Under the pieces are notes generated by a model. It was given only the letters and a program-made list of their open reading frames with translations. It ran no database searches and was not told the origin of the DNA. Source: Peromyscus leucopus (lineage: Eukaryota > Chordata > Mammalia > Rodentia > Cricetidae). From it: 64,000 nt of DNA. Positions within the stretch are counted from its first letter, which is position 1. The number at the start of each line of letters is the position of its first letter. The stretch lies in NCBI RefSeq assembly GCF_004664715.2, contig NC_051070.1:45890456-45954455 (forward strand). The letters run 5' to 3'. The translations under genes were made by a program, and so were the position numbers. Of the stretch, positions 12,746-25,486 are shown piece by piece.

Positions 12746-13272
12746 GTATTTTTGGATTCTTTCCTTTCTTAGAAGCTTTTAAATGTAATACAATATCATC
12801 TCTAAATCCTTGGGATTACTTCCTGGCCACTGGAGTTAGTTTCAGGAAGTTCTTGCCTATGCCTGTGAACTGAAGTGTTCTTATGTTTTCCTCCAGTACC
12901 TTCAAACTTTCAGGTCTTATATTAAGCTCCTTGATCAATTTTGAATTGATTTTTGTGCAAGGTGGAAAACTATGGCTTTAGTTTTATTTTTCTACATGTG
13001 GAAATCAAATTTTCCCTGTATCATTTGTTAAAGAAGCAGTCTTTTCTCTAATGCATGCTTTCGACAAGTTTGTCAAGAAGTCGGTAGTTGTAGCTGGGTG
13101 TGTTTATTTGCGGGTCCCCTACTCTATTCCGTTGGTTTACTTGTGTGGTAATGCTGCGTTTGCTGCTGACTTTGTAAAATTACATTAGATATTGTAGTAT
13201 CTCCAGCATTGTTGCTGCTGCTAAAGACTGCCTTGGCTATTTGGGGGGCTGGGTTGTGAATTTTAGTAAATA

Positions 13273-13590
13273 TATGGTGGCTTGAATAAGAATAATGCCC
13301 CACACCCCCAGCTCATAATTTAAATACTCGGTTCCCAGTTGGTGGTGCTCTTAGGAGATCATTTAGAAGGTGGAGTCTTGCTCGGGGAAGTCACTGGGGG
13401 TGGGTTTTGAGGGTTTATAGTCTCACTGCTGTTTCTCCCTCTCTGCTTCCTGTGTGTGAACTAAAATGTAAGCTGTCACCTTCCTGCTCCTGCCTGCCCA
13501 CCATGCCTTCTGGACTCTAGGCCTCTGGAACTGTAAGTTGCTTTTAGCCGTGGCATTTACTGCAGCAACAGAGAAGTAACTAACACGTTC
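13273..13590 (+). mobile_element. solo MaLR LTR (MT/ORR1 type)
   Basis: Starts 'tggtggcttgaataagaata', contains 'cagttggtggtgctctta' and 'gtcactgggggtgggttttg', and ends 'gagaagtaactaacac'. This is the order of MT-type ERVL-MaLR LTRs. No internal region is attached. It sits inside the minus-strand L1. Confidence 0.75.
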
Positions 13591-14795
13591 TATGAAGAGT
13601 GGAATCCGGGGTTCATCTGCAGGCTGACTTCAGTATCATTTTCAATGTTACCTTGCCAGTCCACAGACACTGAAGCTCTTTCCGTCCTCTAGGGTCTTTT
13701 CCCACTTCTCTCTTCTGTTTTCATTGGAGAAGAAGCAGCCCATCTCCTTGGTAGCTTTAGTCTCACTTTATTACTTCTTTGAAGCTGTTGGGGATAGGAT
13801 GGTTTTTTTCTTGGCAAGTTAATTTTTGGGATCTAGAAAAGTTACTGATTTTTATGAGTTGAATTTCTATTCTGCAACTGTACTAAAAGTATTATCAGAT
13901 CTAATATGCTTTTGATGGAGTCTGATCATTTCACCTGTAATAGCAATAACTTAACTTCTCCCTTTACTACTTCTATCCCTTTATTTCTTCCTCTTGTCCT
14001 GCTTTTCTAGTTAAGAGCTCGATTGCATAAAGGTGTTGAATAAGCAGAGAAAATAGATGCTCTCTGCTCACTCCTGATTTTAGAGGAAATGCTTCCATTT
14101 CCCCCCATTTAGTATAATGTTGGCTATAGATTTGCTTTATATAGCCCTTATTATATTGAGATTTGTTCCTTCTATTGCTAGTTTCTTCAGAATTTTTATC
14201 ATAAAGGGATAAATTACGCCAAGTGCTTTTCCTACATTTACTGAGATGCTCATATGTGCTATCCCAAGTTACGTCTACTTACATAGTATGCTGGCTTTGC
14301 AGAACTAAGTCTATAGTGTTCCTTTCCTTCATGCTTAGTGGGTCAGTTTGAGACGCACTGATTGGTGGTAGCTGTCCATTAAAGGTTCGGTTAGATCCAC
14401 ATTGATTCCATCCAGCCCCAAGCTTCTGTCTGTGGGACAACTTTTACTTACTGTTTCGATCTCAACACTTGCTGTGGATCCCTGAAGTTGCTTTTATCCT
14501 CTTAGTTTAGTTTCGGTGATCCTTTCTGCCTAGCACTTATCTATTACTTTTAGACTTTACAGATTTGGGGAAGATTTCACCTTATTACCTAATGATCATT
14601 TAGAGTTCACTGGGAGTGCACTGTAACTACTCTCCCTTTTTCTTTCAAATTTTTAGAACCCATGTCTTCTTTCTCTTTTGGTTAGTTTGGTTAGAGGTTT
14701 GTCAAATTTATCTTTTTCAAAGAACTAATTCTTTGTTTGACTGACTCTATGCATTGTTCTCTTAATTTCCATTTTATAAATTTCTGCCCTCAGTT

Positions 14796-14940
14796 GCTTT
14801 TTGTTGTTGTTGTTGTTTTGAGACAGGGCTTTTCTGTGTAACAGTCCTGGAACTCACTTTGTAGACCAGGCTGACCTGGAAATCACCCTCTCAAGTGCTG
14901 AGGCTAGGGATCACAGGGGTGTGCCACTACCAGTTAGTTC
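14796..14940 (-). repeat. B1 SINE
   Basis: Reverse B1: TTG-repeat tail, 'gagacagggcttttctgtgt', 'ggaactcactttgtagacca' and a diverged head. It marks the 5'-truncation edge of the L1. Confidence 0.85.
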
Positions 14941-16269
14941 GGCTGTTCTTGTAACATTTATTTAAAGACAGCACTAGTTGCATTTAAACATTTTATATGT
15001 CAAAATTTTAATATCAATCAGGTCAAAATAGTTGAGAATTTGCATTGCAATCTCCATTCCAACCTACTATTTAGTTGGAAACATATTTTTAATTTTACAA
15101 TGTGGAAATCTTTAAGATTTTACTGTTGCCTTCAGAGACAGTGTTGCTGATTTATAGCTTGATGAATCAAGGTCAACTCTTGACCTCTTTCCTCCTTCGA
15201 TCCACTTGTCAAGGCTTTGCAGTCCTCCCAGACTGTTACTTTCATGCACTAGCCAACCAAGTTGAAGGAAGGGGCTCTACGTGTCCCAGAAAGGATGGGA
15301 TTGTTCTGTTCTGGACAGTCGGTGTCTCTGCATCCCCAAATGAAGGCTACCATGTGATGCAAACTTTCAGAATACTTACTTTACAAAATGCTCAATCGGT
15401 AAAGAAACTGGAATCTTATCATTTCTGCATTTTTCTCTTCCTCCTCCTGGTTCTATAAATCTCTCCTTTAGTTGGCCTGTGTATCACTGAATAAAGCTTG
15501 TGGACTATTTCAGGTTCCATGTGAAGTCAAGCTTTTAGAGTTATAAAATACAATTTTATGACACGTAATTTTTTAAGTCTTATTGGTGTTAACTAATAGC
15601 ATCACTGGGACTATCTTTTATATGTGAGAACTCAGTCCTTGCATTTTTTTCTATTGTTTAATTAGTTCTAGATACAACTCTTGAAGTTTACTTAATTCTA
15701 TATGTAACTCTTGAAAGCAGGATTAAACTGAATATGTAGTCTGATAATGACTCTTAATCAGAGTATTATGTCTATTTACAATTTATATGATTGCTACCAT
15801 ATTTGGCTTTAAGTCTATCATCTTCCCATCTCCAAAGGAGGATTAAACCAAATTTAAATGAGATTTGTATAAGTGCTTTGGAAACTATAATGTTCGCAGT
15901 CAACATTGGTTTTAGTAAAACATGTTACTAAACACACTTCCACTGAAGATCGTCCCCAAATTCCGTGACATAAAATACATGCAGTGTCAGAAAAGCATTT
16001 GGGGTTCTATCTAAAATAAATAATATACATTCAATCTCCCAAGCGGAGCTCTTTGAAGAAACAAAGCTTGTAATTTTGCCACACAGAAGTATATATGGGA
16101 GGTCTTGGGGAGGAAAGACCTCAAGATAATTAAAAGAATGGAAAAGAGACCAAGAGGCAAACAGAACTCTGCTGTAAGCTGGATCCTGTGGAGCTTTCGG
16201 GAATTATGACTTGGTTAGAAATACGCCTCCCGCCGCCTAGGGCTCTACTCTCTTCCCATTCCTCTTTAA
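14941..16269. other. single-copy DNA, nothing recognised
   Basis: The plus-strand frame at 15102-15458 (118 residues) has no motif and no context suggesting an exon. The rest is AT-rich and featureless to my eye. Confidence 0.5.
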
Positions 16270-16345
16270 ATTTCAGGGCTGGGGATCAAACCCACATTTT
16301 GTGTAATAGGCAAGTGCTCGACCACAACCTACACCACTAGTGAAA
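16270..16345 (-). repeat. ID-type SINE fragment
   Basis: 'ggctggggatcaaacccaca' followed by 'ataggcaagtgctcgaccac' is a reverse ID or B4 head, derived from tRNA-Ala. Confidence 0.6.
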
Positions 16346-18289
16346 TCCTTTCACTGAGTGAAATCACTATACTGAGAACTGATTAGCAAAAAACAAGGCT
16401 GGAGTGGAGTGGATAATAAGAACGTGTTTTAGTGTTCAGGTAACTTCTGTTTCCCCAGATAAGTCGTGCCTTTGAGAAGAAGGTGGAAAAAGCTTGCTCT
16501 GATGGAGAGTCCCCAGAAATGCTTCCCTGGAGGCGTGGGGGAGGTGTAACAGGAGAAGATGGCATCCAGGAAGACAGCTGTGGTTTTTATCAATCAAGAG
16601 CCTAAATGGAAGTATCTGGTAAATTCATATCTGCAGTAAAACCCAGTACTTCTAAAACATTTATCAAATTTATTGTTTATTATTTTGTCTTATTCCCATC
16701 ATTTAATACACTTGAAAAATTGCAAGATTTTTGAAAATCTCTCAGTTTCAACCTCTTCAATCCTTCCTTAATATTTTTCTCTATAATTTTAATGAAAATG
16801 ATTTCAAATAAAACTAAACAGTGTAACACAGACTATTCTTCTCAGAAAGTAAAAAAATGACACAATTCAGTCAGAAACCTTCAGAACTCAGGCCAGGTTG
16901 ACATTGCCTCCACAGAAATTAAAGTTTTGTTATACTGCATTTTCACATACACAAAAAGAAAATCAAAAGAGATAATCCTGGAGAAAGATAATTTTTATAT
17001 TTCTCTTCAATAGAACATTCCAGCACCACTACTTTCAAAAGAGGCATTCCTGTTATAAAAATCAAATTTACAATTGAAAATGATAACCCACAAAGCACTC
17101 ACGGGGCCTAGACTGCACCTGGGTTTTCAAATTTTGAGCTCTAAAATATACAGGAAAACTTTCTAATAGGATTAGAAGGCTGCTGCATCACAATCAAAGT
17201 TTTCTCTCTTTCCAGTGATAAAAATTATGTCAAAAAGCATCTCCCCAAAGGGGAGTTCCTTTGGCAGCGGAAACTCCCTCAGCAGCCATAAACTGCACAG
17301 CACCAACAACAGATGATACACACCCCTCAGCTCCAGAATGAGGCGGTGGAGATGCCAAAGGTCTTTGGAATTTAAGGCCCAGGGTCTCAGAACACTCTAG
17401 CTGCTTTAGCACAATGCCGTGGACTCAAACAACAGGCTTTGAAAACCAAGAACATGGTGCTGGCGAATTTGGGGCCTGCTGAGGGGCTGCTTCCTGCTTC
17501 ACAGTCAGCTGACTTCCGGCTGTGTACTCTCCTAGCAGAGTGGGCAGAGAGCGCTCTTGGGACTCGTTCCCCTTTGTGAGGGCTCTTGCTTGCCTCAGGA
17601 CCAAATCACACCTCAGAGCCCCACCTCCGGGCGCCATCGCCTTGCTGGACAGGATGTCAGCATGTGAATCTGAGGAGACAGATTCAGTGCTCAGCAGAGA
17701 AAAGATGACATATGTTGGACATGGAAATGTGAGAGAGGCAGGGAGGGTTATAGTGTCTGCTGTCTGCTCTCTGGATGGTTCTCCTGGGCATGAAGAGGAA
17801 GGAGAAGATACCTGGGACATTGTTTCATATACATGTTAATATATTGTATAGGAATGGGCATCGAGTTCTCCTATAAAATGCTTTATACATCGTGGTTTAT
17901 GGTCCAAAATCACCAAAGTATAGCATCTAGTCTTCCTGCCCCCTCCTTCCAACTGTAAGGACTGTTACACTAAAGACCTTTTGGTCATCTTTTTTGCTTG
18001 TATTTTTATCTTCAGAACAAAGCACCGAGTTTTCTTTTCATTCCTGTTACCAAAAATGGAGCAGAAAAGAAAACATTGATTCTGACTGTCCAGAAATACT
18101 CAGTTATCTCTCAAAACCTCACACTGACTCTGTTAAGCAGGTTTCACATCCCTTTAAAGGCACACCTTTAAAGACTCTCAAGGTCATCTCTCTCCTTTAT
18201 CACTTCCATGGATGACCTTACCAATTAGTGTCCGAGGTGGCTCTACTTGGAAACACATTCCATTTAAATCACTGCTCATCTGAAAAACA
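16346..18289. other. single-copy DNA; GC-richer patch at 17230-17840
   Basis: 17230-17840 is less AT-rich than its surroundings and carries overlapping open frames on both strands (131 residues minus, 105 plus). There is no recognisable domain, CpG cluster or splice framework. I annotate no gene. Confidence 0.5.
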
Positions 18290-18440
18290 AGAGCCTAGCG
18301 AATGAGACTAACTCCCAGCTCTGCAGACCTGGAGAGTTATTCGCCTGCTCTGAGCCTCGGTTTCCTTGGCTGGAAATTAATGCTAATATTGTCTCCTTGG
18401 CTGCATGTGTTGCAAAGAGATGATATTTGCCAAAATGTTG
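18290..18440 (+). repeat. MIR SINE
   Basis: 'gctctgagcctcggtttcct' and 'gctaatattgtctccttggc' follow the MIR core order in sense orientation. The minus-strand 144-residue frame at 18276-18710 overlaps this repeat and is discounted. Confidence 0.65.
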
Positions 18441-20799
18441 GCAAAAGTTAGGCATTTGTTCTTTAAAATCCAAATAAAATGAGAGGGAAGGCATGGCACT
18501 GTTTTTTGGCTTCTTGACACCCAACCAAGCATCTTGCTTTCCACTGACCTGAAGACCAGAGTTCATCTCTTTTCTTCCCTTTGGGACCCATGCATGTTCA
18601 GATCCATAGATGCCGCTTGATAAAAGCTCACAGAAGTCAACGAGGGGCTGGTGCTGTTGTGTTTTCTTTAAAACACAATGGACATATTGCCAAAATAACT
18701 GTAAGCCCAATCATTAGGCTCTAGAGCTTGCTAAATTTGGGGAGTAGAAAAACAAGCACAATAGGAACCATGTGACTTCCACGTGATCCAGCTACCACTG
18801 GGACAAAAGTCAAGCTTCATCAAGTGTCACCTTATCAGGCAGGACTGTAATGTGTGTTACTTGGCTCTGGGAAGAAGCTCGTAATTGAAAGTGCCTGCTG
18901 GTCAAGTGGAATCTAGGGAGGGACAGACGTGCTTTCTTCTCTTCAAAGGAAAGAACTAATGATAAGAAAGAACCATTGTCTGGGTCTGAAACGAGTTTAT
19001 GGCGAACCATCTTAAGCAGAGCCAGTAATCTGTTCTCTTTTAAAATCATTTCTTCTGCTCCAGCACCCCAAACCCCCAAACCATCTCCCATTGTTCTGTC
19101 CACTAAATCATTAGCCAACTCCCTTTTGTGACCTCCAAAGTCACCTCTCCAATGACACCACATTCATCAGCAGTACCACTGAGTCCAGGGGAGGTGAGAC
19201 TCATCCTCTGAACATATCTCTGCCATCTCAAAGGAATTCCAGATAGTATTAAAATAAAGTGAGATCTCAGGCAAAACAGGCTATATGTACTTGAATAAGG
19301 TAAGAGCCCATTTTCAGGTTCCTCGTGGCTTTACCCAACAGGACCACATAGAGAAGATGATTGGACCATGGGCCTGAGTGCAGGTGTCTGAGATGGTCTG
19401 CACTTAGCTGGGTTGGAGGGGTGGGGGGTGGGAGGTCTTTTGCTCTACCCCCTTGGCGTTTCTATAAATACCCTGGGGCAGAGACAGTCAGAGCTCATTG
19501 GAATAGGTTCCAGGCCCTCTTGAGGCTATCCTTTATTTTCTATCTGTTCATCTCCACATTCTAAATCCTTCTATCTAATATTTCCTGCTGCTTGCACTCA
19601 AGAAAACTCTGGGGAGCTGTGAGGTTGGTAGGTAAACGCCCGGCACATTTCTGAAGAATCCCGAAGTATATGAAGTCACTGGGCTTCCCCCTTCACACAG
19701 TCTTTAAGGTAAAAATGAAAATGCAATTTGTCTGCATGTACCTTTGCAACGGACCTAGGGTGGCCATTTGCTGACTATCCTGCAATTAAATGATCACACC
19801 AAAGTAATCTCTTTGTCAAGCTTCTATCTCCTTTCTCAGGATATAAATATAAGGCCCCAGATGAGCAGGAATAGAGGAGGAGTAGGATCCTAAATGGCCT
19901 CTGGGATCTGAGGCCCCACTTCCTGTGAGAGGTCACCTGATGGTCAGAGCCCATAAGGCAGCTTCTCTTCCTACTTTCTGGCGAGTGTCAGAAATAAATG
20001 TTCATAAAATAAAGTTGAAGGCACAAATAGAGAAAGACAGGAAACTCTGGAGATCCTGTTGATGTTTTCAATGTCTATGCTGTGTGGCTGAGCACAGGCT
20101 CCCTGGGGACAGAAGAGGATGCTATTCCTACCTCCTCCACACAGGTGACAGATGTCCAATTGTGCATACTCTTCCCTCCACCTTACTCAATAAAGGCAGC
20201 AACCTTGGTGGAGCTCCAGGGACCCTGAGAGGTACTGGGAGGGGGAGAGTAACCACATCCAATCCCCAAGTCCCATCCCCAGCTCCACAGCAAACTATCT
20301 GCTGTGGCCTCCGCTTCCTCCCTGCCCCACCTCCAGATCTTCTCCTATAACTCCCTCACCACCTCACACATTGGTCTCCACCTCCACTCCTGAGGGCATT
20401 CCCTGGGAACCTGCTAGCCATGCCAGAAGTAGGTAGGCAAGCTTCAGATCTTCACTCCAACCTCCTCTCCTCCAAATCCACCCCCTACTCTCATGCCCAG
20501 CTCTGTCGCATGACCTGCGGTGGCCTCTGCTCCCTCTCTGCCTGATTCCCAGGGAGACTATGCAGATTCTGCCTGCATGCCCAGCTATCTTAACAGGCTG
20601 AAAGTTTCCCTTAAATGACAGAAAACAAGAAACCTTTTGCTTATGGGAAACATAAGATGCTGGGTCCTCACTTAAAACAGGTCTAGAAAGTTCCAATATT
20701 AATAGAGACCCTATAGTACGTGATACTGAGCTCCTGGAAATCCAGTGATGAGTAAGTCCCCTGCCCTCATAGAACAGGCATTCTGGTTGGAAAGACGAA
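18441..20799. other. single-copy DNA, nothing recognised
   Basis: No repeat family or supported exon is visible. The frame at 18810-19163 (minus) has no motif. 20220-20520 is comparatively CT-rich and C-rich. Confidence 0.5.
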
Positions 20800-20951
20800 A
20801 CACACAAGCAAACAACATACACACACACCCACAGACACACATACATACATAGAAACACACACATACACAGACACACCCCCCACATCCCTACACACACAGA
20901 CACACACACATACACACACAGACACACACATAAACACACACATACACACAG

Positions 20952-20983
<32 letters not shown>

Positions 20984-21033
20984 ACAGACACACAGACACA
21001 CAGACACACAGACACACACACACACATACACAC
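20800..21033. repeat. AC-rich compound microsatellite
   Basis: About 230 bp built from CA dinucleotides with recurring variant units such as 'cacacagaca' and 'catacacaca'. The interruptions are themselves repeated (the 8-bp 'cacacaga' cycles near 20980-21020). Long open frames on the minus strand here are repeat artefacts. Confidence 0.95.
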
Positions 21034-22700
21034 GGTAGCATGTGGCCAATGGAGAGTAAAGGGATATGGGGTGCCAGCCATCTTGGGCAGAGTTCGAGGC
21101 AGTCTTCAGAACAGCGCCACTCAGGCTGGAAAGGAAGAGTCAGAAGGACCTGCCAAGCCCTGGTTCTGGTCAAGAGCGGCCCAGGCAGTAGATGGAGGTT
21201 GAGCTCTACCTACATGTTTTAGGTACCAGGTCACTGGTGAGCAGCAGGGGCCACATCCCCCAAGGGCTTACGGGTACAGAAGGGGATCGTATGTCACTCT
21301 CACAGCGAGGGAGGTGTCCAGAAGGGACCTGAAGTCCTTTGCTACCTCTCTGGATGTCTTCAGCTCGGCCACTTTCTAAAGACCCCCACCCTCACCAAGT
21401 TTTGACTGCATTTCAGGTGTTCCCCATCTCCTCAATTTCTGCTTTCTCGTTATTTGTAGTTCAATGGAGAAAAACAGACAAGTTGTTCTAAATAAACCAA
21501 CTGTAAAAAATAAAAGATCTCCCACTTACTAGTGTACTCATCCCTTATTGTCTCAACCCGAACAGAAAGAACCAAACCCAGAAAACAGTGACTGCACACC
21601 ATAAACACCCCTACCCTCAAGCCCCACTCCTGCATGCCCAGGCCTGATTTGCAGGGAATTCCCTGGAAGTGCATGCCTTCTGAAAAGGGCAGCATGGGCA
21701 GGACTCCACTACCCACTTCCCATCTGAGCTGTCAACACTTCCCCTTGGGTCTGTTGAGGCTTATTGTTCCCACAATGCCTGCAGCATTGTTGGTTAAGCT
21801 GGCTCAGCCAACCATAAAATCATAGAAGAATCAGCCTGGCACATCTTCTTGCCTCAGAATTGATGACAACTTATGTATCTGAGAATGCCAGAATGGGCCC
21901 ATCCACCAACTGGGCAAGAAGAGCCAGTAACAGAGTCTGAATTTTACTTCTAGGAGAAAAGATTTTAGCAACACCATCTGCTTTTCGTGTTAGTTTTGTC
22001 AAGTTCATTGTCTTAAATCTGTATCTTCTTTGGTTTTGCTAATAGAAGACAAACCAAAGACAAAAGCATGGAAATGACATGATTTCACAAAACCCACAGA
22101 GCCCTGTGGAAGAACATAGTAACTTACTACATGCTGCCAGGAAGTGACAAGAAACCTATGTAAGAAGAACAAACTTTAAATACATTCATTAATGATGTGA
22201 AGATAAAAGTTATCTCTGATTGAAAAAGGGAACTGATAAAGACATCAAAGACATCAAAGAGAAAGATCTGAAAGTGAATTTCCTAAATAATCACCAATGA
22301 GATAAATGCAGGTGCAATTGCAGGGCACTTCATTCACATAGGCCCAAAGGGAACACTTCTGTCTAGAAACCGGAGTTAATGGCTGTCATCAGATACTACA
22401 AACCATGGCTGATGCACCACATCCTGGATGGAGCTTGAGAGGCTCATACAACCCACCCTAGGACCAAACAATAGCTAACATCTAGACAGGTAGCTCAGAA
22501 AGTGGGGGGCTGTGCTAATAACAAGATATGTCTGTGAACCCTGGAAAACAGTCATCCCCGACCCTCAGTGCTGTTGCCCAAGGCAGGTGGACACCTTAAA
22601 TTGTTTCTTACACATCATCGTTCCCAACTCCCACATGTGTAGGGCTCTCTTCTGCAAGAGACTGGCCAGAAGATCACAAAAACCATTAAAACTATTACAG
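21034..22700. other. single-copy DNA, nothing recognised
   Basis: I see no repeat or gene. The only local structure is a near-tandem 'agacatcaaagacatcaaag' at about 22240. Confidence 0.5.
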
Positions 22701-22715
22701 AAAGGCCAGTTTTCT

Positions 22716-22753
22716 TTCTTTCTTTCTTTCTTTCTTTCTTTTCTTTCTTTCTT

Positions 22754-22786
<33 letters not shown>

Positions 22787-22933
22787 GTTTTTTAAGACAG
22801 GGTTTCTCTGTGTAGCTTTGCGCCTTTCCTGGAACTCACTTGGTAGTCCAGGCTGGCCTCGAACTCACAAAGATCCACCTGCCTCTGCCTCCCAAGTGCT
22901 GGGATTAAAGGCGTGCGCCACCACCGCCCGGCA
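22716..22933 (-). repeat. young cricetid-type B1 with long tail and target duplication
   Basis: The rc poly(A) tail appears as CTTT units passing into a long T run (22716-22785). It is followed by 'tgtagctttgcgcctttcct', which is the cricetid variant, and the full head ending 'caccaccgcccggc'. 'aaaggccagttttct' occurs at 22701-22715 and 22934-22948, a 15-bp target duplication. Confidence 0.96.
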
Positions 22934-22987
22934 AAAGGCCAGTTTTCTATACATGGTTAAAGGTTTTTATTATTTTGTGTGTGTGTT

Positions 22988-23155
22988 TATCTTTTTTGTT
23001 TGTTTGTTTTTCCTTCCAAGGCAGGGTTGCTCTGTGTAGCCCTAGCTATCCTGGAACTCTATCTGTAAACCAGGTGGCCTCAAACTCAGAGATCTGCCTG
23101 CCTCTGCCTCCAAGTGCGGAGATGAAAGGCGTGTAAACACCACCACTCAGCAGAT
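22988..23155 (-). repeat. B1 SINE
   Basis: Reverse B1 with a GTTT-repeat tail, 'ggcagggttgctctgtgtag', 'cctggaactctatctgtaaa' and an altered head. It is older than the adjoining B1 and lacks the cricetid 'gcgcctttcc' text. Confidence 0.88.
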
Positions 23156-23577
23156 TTTTTTTTTTAATCTTTTGAGTGTAACAGATACAAACTATGCTCA
23201 GAAATAATAGCTGCTTTGGAACAATTTCTGATCATCTGAACGCATTAAAAGGAGTGTCTCTTTCAGAGGAAGCAAACTATGAGGAAAGTAACATCATTTC
23301 TTTTTAAATAAAAATCGAACAAACTTCCTTACAAGTAACAATCCCCAGCCCCTCCATTTATCCCTGCCCAAGCCATCATTAGAATCATTGCAGTTTCAAG
23401 TCACAGAATCCTAATTCTAAGTGACAGAAGGACCAGGGAGAACTCATGGGCAGATTTAACTGAAAAAATCCAAGCCTAATGGTTTAGGGCATGGATGGAC
23501 CGAGGTGCTTACATGATGAGAACCTTTTCAGATATCTTTATTCTGCTATGCTCTGCATTGGTTTTATTTGTTCATTT

Positions 23578-23720
23578 TTATTTTGAGACAGGGTCTCTCG
23601 TGGCCCAGGCTGGCCTTGATCTCTTTATGTAGTCAAAGATGGTTCTTGAAAACCTGATCGTCCTGCATCTGTCTCTCAAGTGCTAGGATTACAAGCTTGA
23701 ACCACCTACACCCAGCCAGA
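23578..23720 (-). repeat. old B1F-type SINE
   Basis: Reverse: 'gagacagggtctctcgtggc', 'aggctggccttgatctcttt', 'tgctaggattacaagcttga' and 'cacccagcc'. The internal spacing matches B1F rather than modern B1. Confidence 0.75.
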
Positions 23721-23984
23721 TGCTTCATTTATAATCAAGTTAACTGAAAACAGAATGACTATAGAATTTATATTTATCATATCCCATCGAAATATCAGAT
23801 TTGAATTATTAAAAAAAAAGCAGACTTCTGATAATTCAACAAAGTTGTCCTTAGCCCTGAAGTTTCCAGGGTTTCCCAGGGATCTGCAGGGCGAGAGAGC
23901 AGCCCTGTAAATGGTGATTGGTGGCAATTTGAAAATTCACTGACTGACAAATGTATTTTTAGCTAGCCATTAAGCCCTGAAAGA

Positions 23985-24090
23985 GACAAGAATAGCAGCA
24001 TACTGAGTGCTAATGTGTGGTCCTTGTGTTTAACCCCAAAACCAGCGAAATAACTATGACTATTATTACCAGCTTCATTGGGATCGCCAG
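23985..24090 (-). repeat. possible MIR remnant
   Basis: 'gtgctaatgtgtggtcct', 'gtttaaccccaaaaccagcg' and 'gactattattaccagcttca' resemble the reverse MIR 3' region. Weakly supported. Confidence 0.4.
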
Positions 24091-25119
24091 TCCATCTCCC
24101 CACTTCACCAAAGCAGGAGTTTTGCCTCCACTATGATCAAAGACATCTCATGCAAAAAACAGCCTGAGGTCAGTGATGCGTGACTTTTTGGATGGTGTTT
24201 TATTTTTTAACATAACTGAAATTTATAATTACTTTAAATACTCTGACTGTGTAAGTCAATCTAGAAGGATCTTTCATGTGTCTGTGTGTTCTGAGCCTCT
24301 CAGGTATCCAATACAAATGGTATCTTGCTATAACAATCTGGCTCCAAAACTGCGGGTTTCAGGTCTGTCATGAAAGCTTGAGTTCTAGTAACCATTTAGG
24401 CCACCCTGAAGTCCATAGTCATGTCTTCCTGTTTCAGGAGAGACACTGATGCACGAGGGTCAGGCTGTAAGCCGCAGTGTTGAGTGCAATGCTCAAATAA
24501 GAGTCATTCAAATGCCACTAAGCACCCAACTCCAGCTCTGGGGGTACATGGACAATGCAGGGACTCCAGTCAAAGACCCAAGTGTGCCATTCTTCATGGG
24601 GTATCTCAAAAGTTCTGTTAACACAGGTTTCTCACCTTCTACCTGGGTTTAGACAAAGTACACCCAATTCCTGAGATTGGATGAAGCTCTACCTGCATCT
24701 CAAGGTAGCCTGGTGCAGGAATTAGCCACCACAGAACCTGAGAAGACAGAACTCCCAGGGTGTCATGTGACTTTCCCACCAGCACACACTGAATGAACAC
24801 TGCCATAATGTTTTTTTTTTTCCCTTAAAACTTTCTAACAGCTCTTTCCAGGATACTTGTACAAGGCAGAGAATTTGTGCTTTGTGTTTCCTTACGAAAA
24901 TTAACTATCTGGGTTCAATAAACCATTTGAGATATCACAACAGTGATTTAAACCATCAGTTTGTACTATAAAAGCAAGGCTTTCATATCACAAAATATGG
25001 CTCCTCATTTTTTGTGAGTTAGATCATAAGTAATCCATAATGGTTAGAGAACAGCCTCCCACTGTAATTCTGCTGTATTTCAGTAACAGTTCTGGAATCC
25101 CTGAATCACCATAGACAAG
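24091..25119. other. single-copy DNA, nothing recognised
   Basis: No transposon, RNA gene or exon is recognised. Short frames at 24173-24373 and 24449-24652 have no motif. Confidence 0.5.
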
Positions 25120-25486
25120 TGTCCTGGCTAGGGTTTCTATTGCTGTGAAGAGACACCATGACCACGGCAACTCTTACAAAGGAAAATGTTTCATTGTGGT
25201 GGCATCTTACAGTTTCAGAGGTTTAGTTCAGTATAATGGTGGGGAGCCTGGTGGCTGGGAGTACGGCAGTGTGCAGGAAGACATGGTGCTGGAGAATTTT
25301 ACATCTTGATAGGCAGGCAATAGGAAATGGTCTGTCTCACAGAGCATGGCTTAAATATATATGAGATCTCAAAGCCTACATCCACAGTGATGCTTTTCCT
25401 TCAATAAGGCCACACCTACTCCAACAAGGTTATATCTCCAAAGAGTGCCACTCCCTTTGGAGGTCATTTTCTTTCAAACCACCACA
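25120..25486 (-). repeat. 3' LTR of the MaLR element
   Basis: Downstream LTR in element orientation. Terminal TG...CA is present. It aligns end to end with the LTR at 26885-27232, with many substitutions (roughly 80% identity by eye, not counted). Confidence 0.85.

Larger units (their letters stand above)
10870..14795 (-). mobile_element. 5'-truncated L1 LINE with nested insertions
   Basis: Read on the minus strand, 10716-11051 encodes the C-terminal part of L1 ORF2, including 'EFYAAIKKNKTMIFVGKWM'. L1 then continues upstream through ORF2 in pieces at about 10870-11395, 12246-12540, 12746-13272 and 13591-14795. Hallmarks of antisense ORF2 include 'gatcaattttgaattgattt', 'caagtttgtcaagaagtcgg', 'gactgccttggctattt' and 'caaagaactaattctttgtt'. 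Stops and frameshifts make it dead, and the 5' end stops within ORF2. The pieces are separated by two B2s, an Lx 3' fragment, a B3 and a MaLR LTR. Confidence 0.85.

Noticed and set aside
17425..17839. Overlapping open frames on both strands (131 and 105 residues)
   Set aside because: No recognisable domain, no CpG cluster, no convincing splice framework. Opposite-strand overlap in a GC-richer patch is expected by chance.
18276..18710. 144-residue minus-strand frame
   Set aside because: Overlaps a MIR repeat and has no motif.
20364..21173. 269-residue minus-strand frame rich in Val-Cys
   Set aside because: Most of it is the AC array read as GT. The flanking residues match no domain I know.
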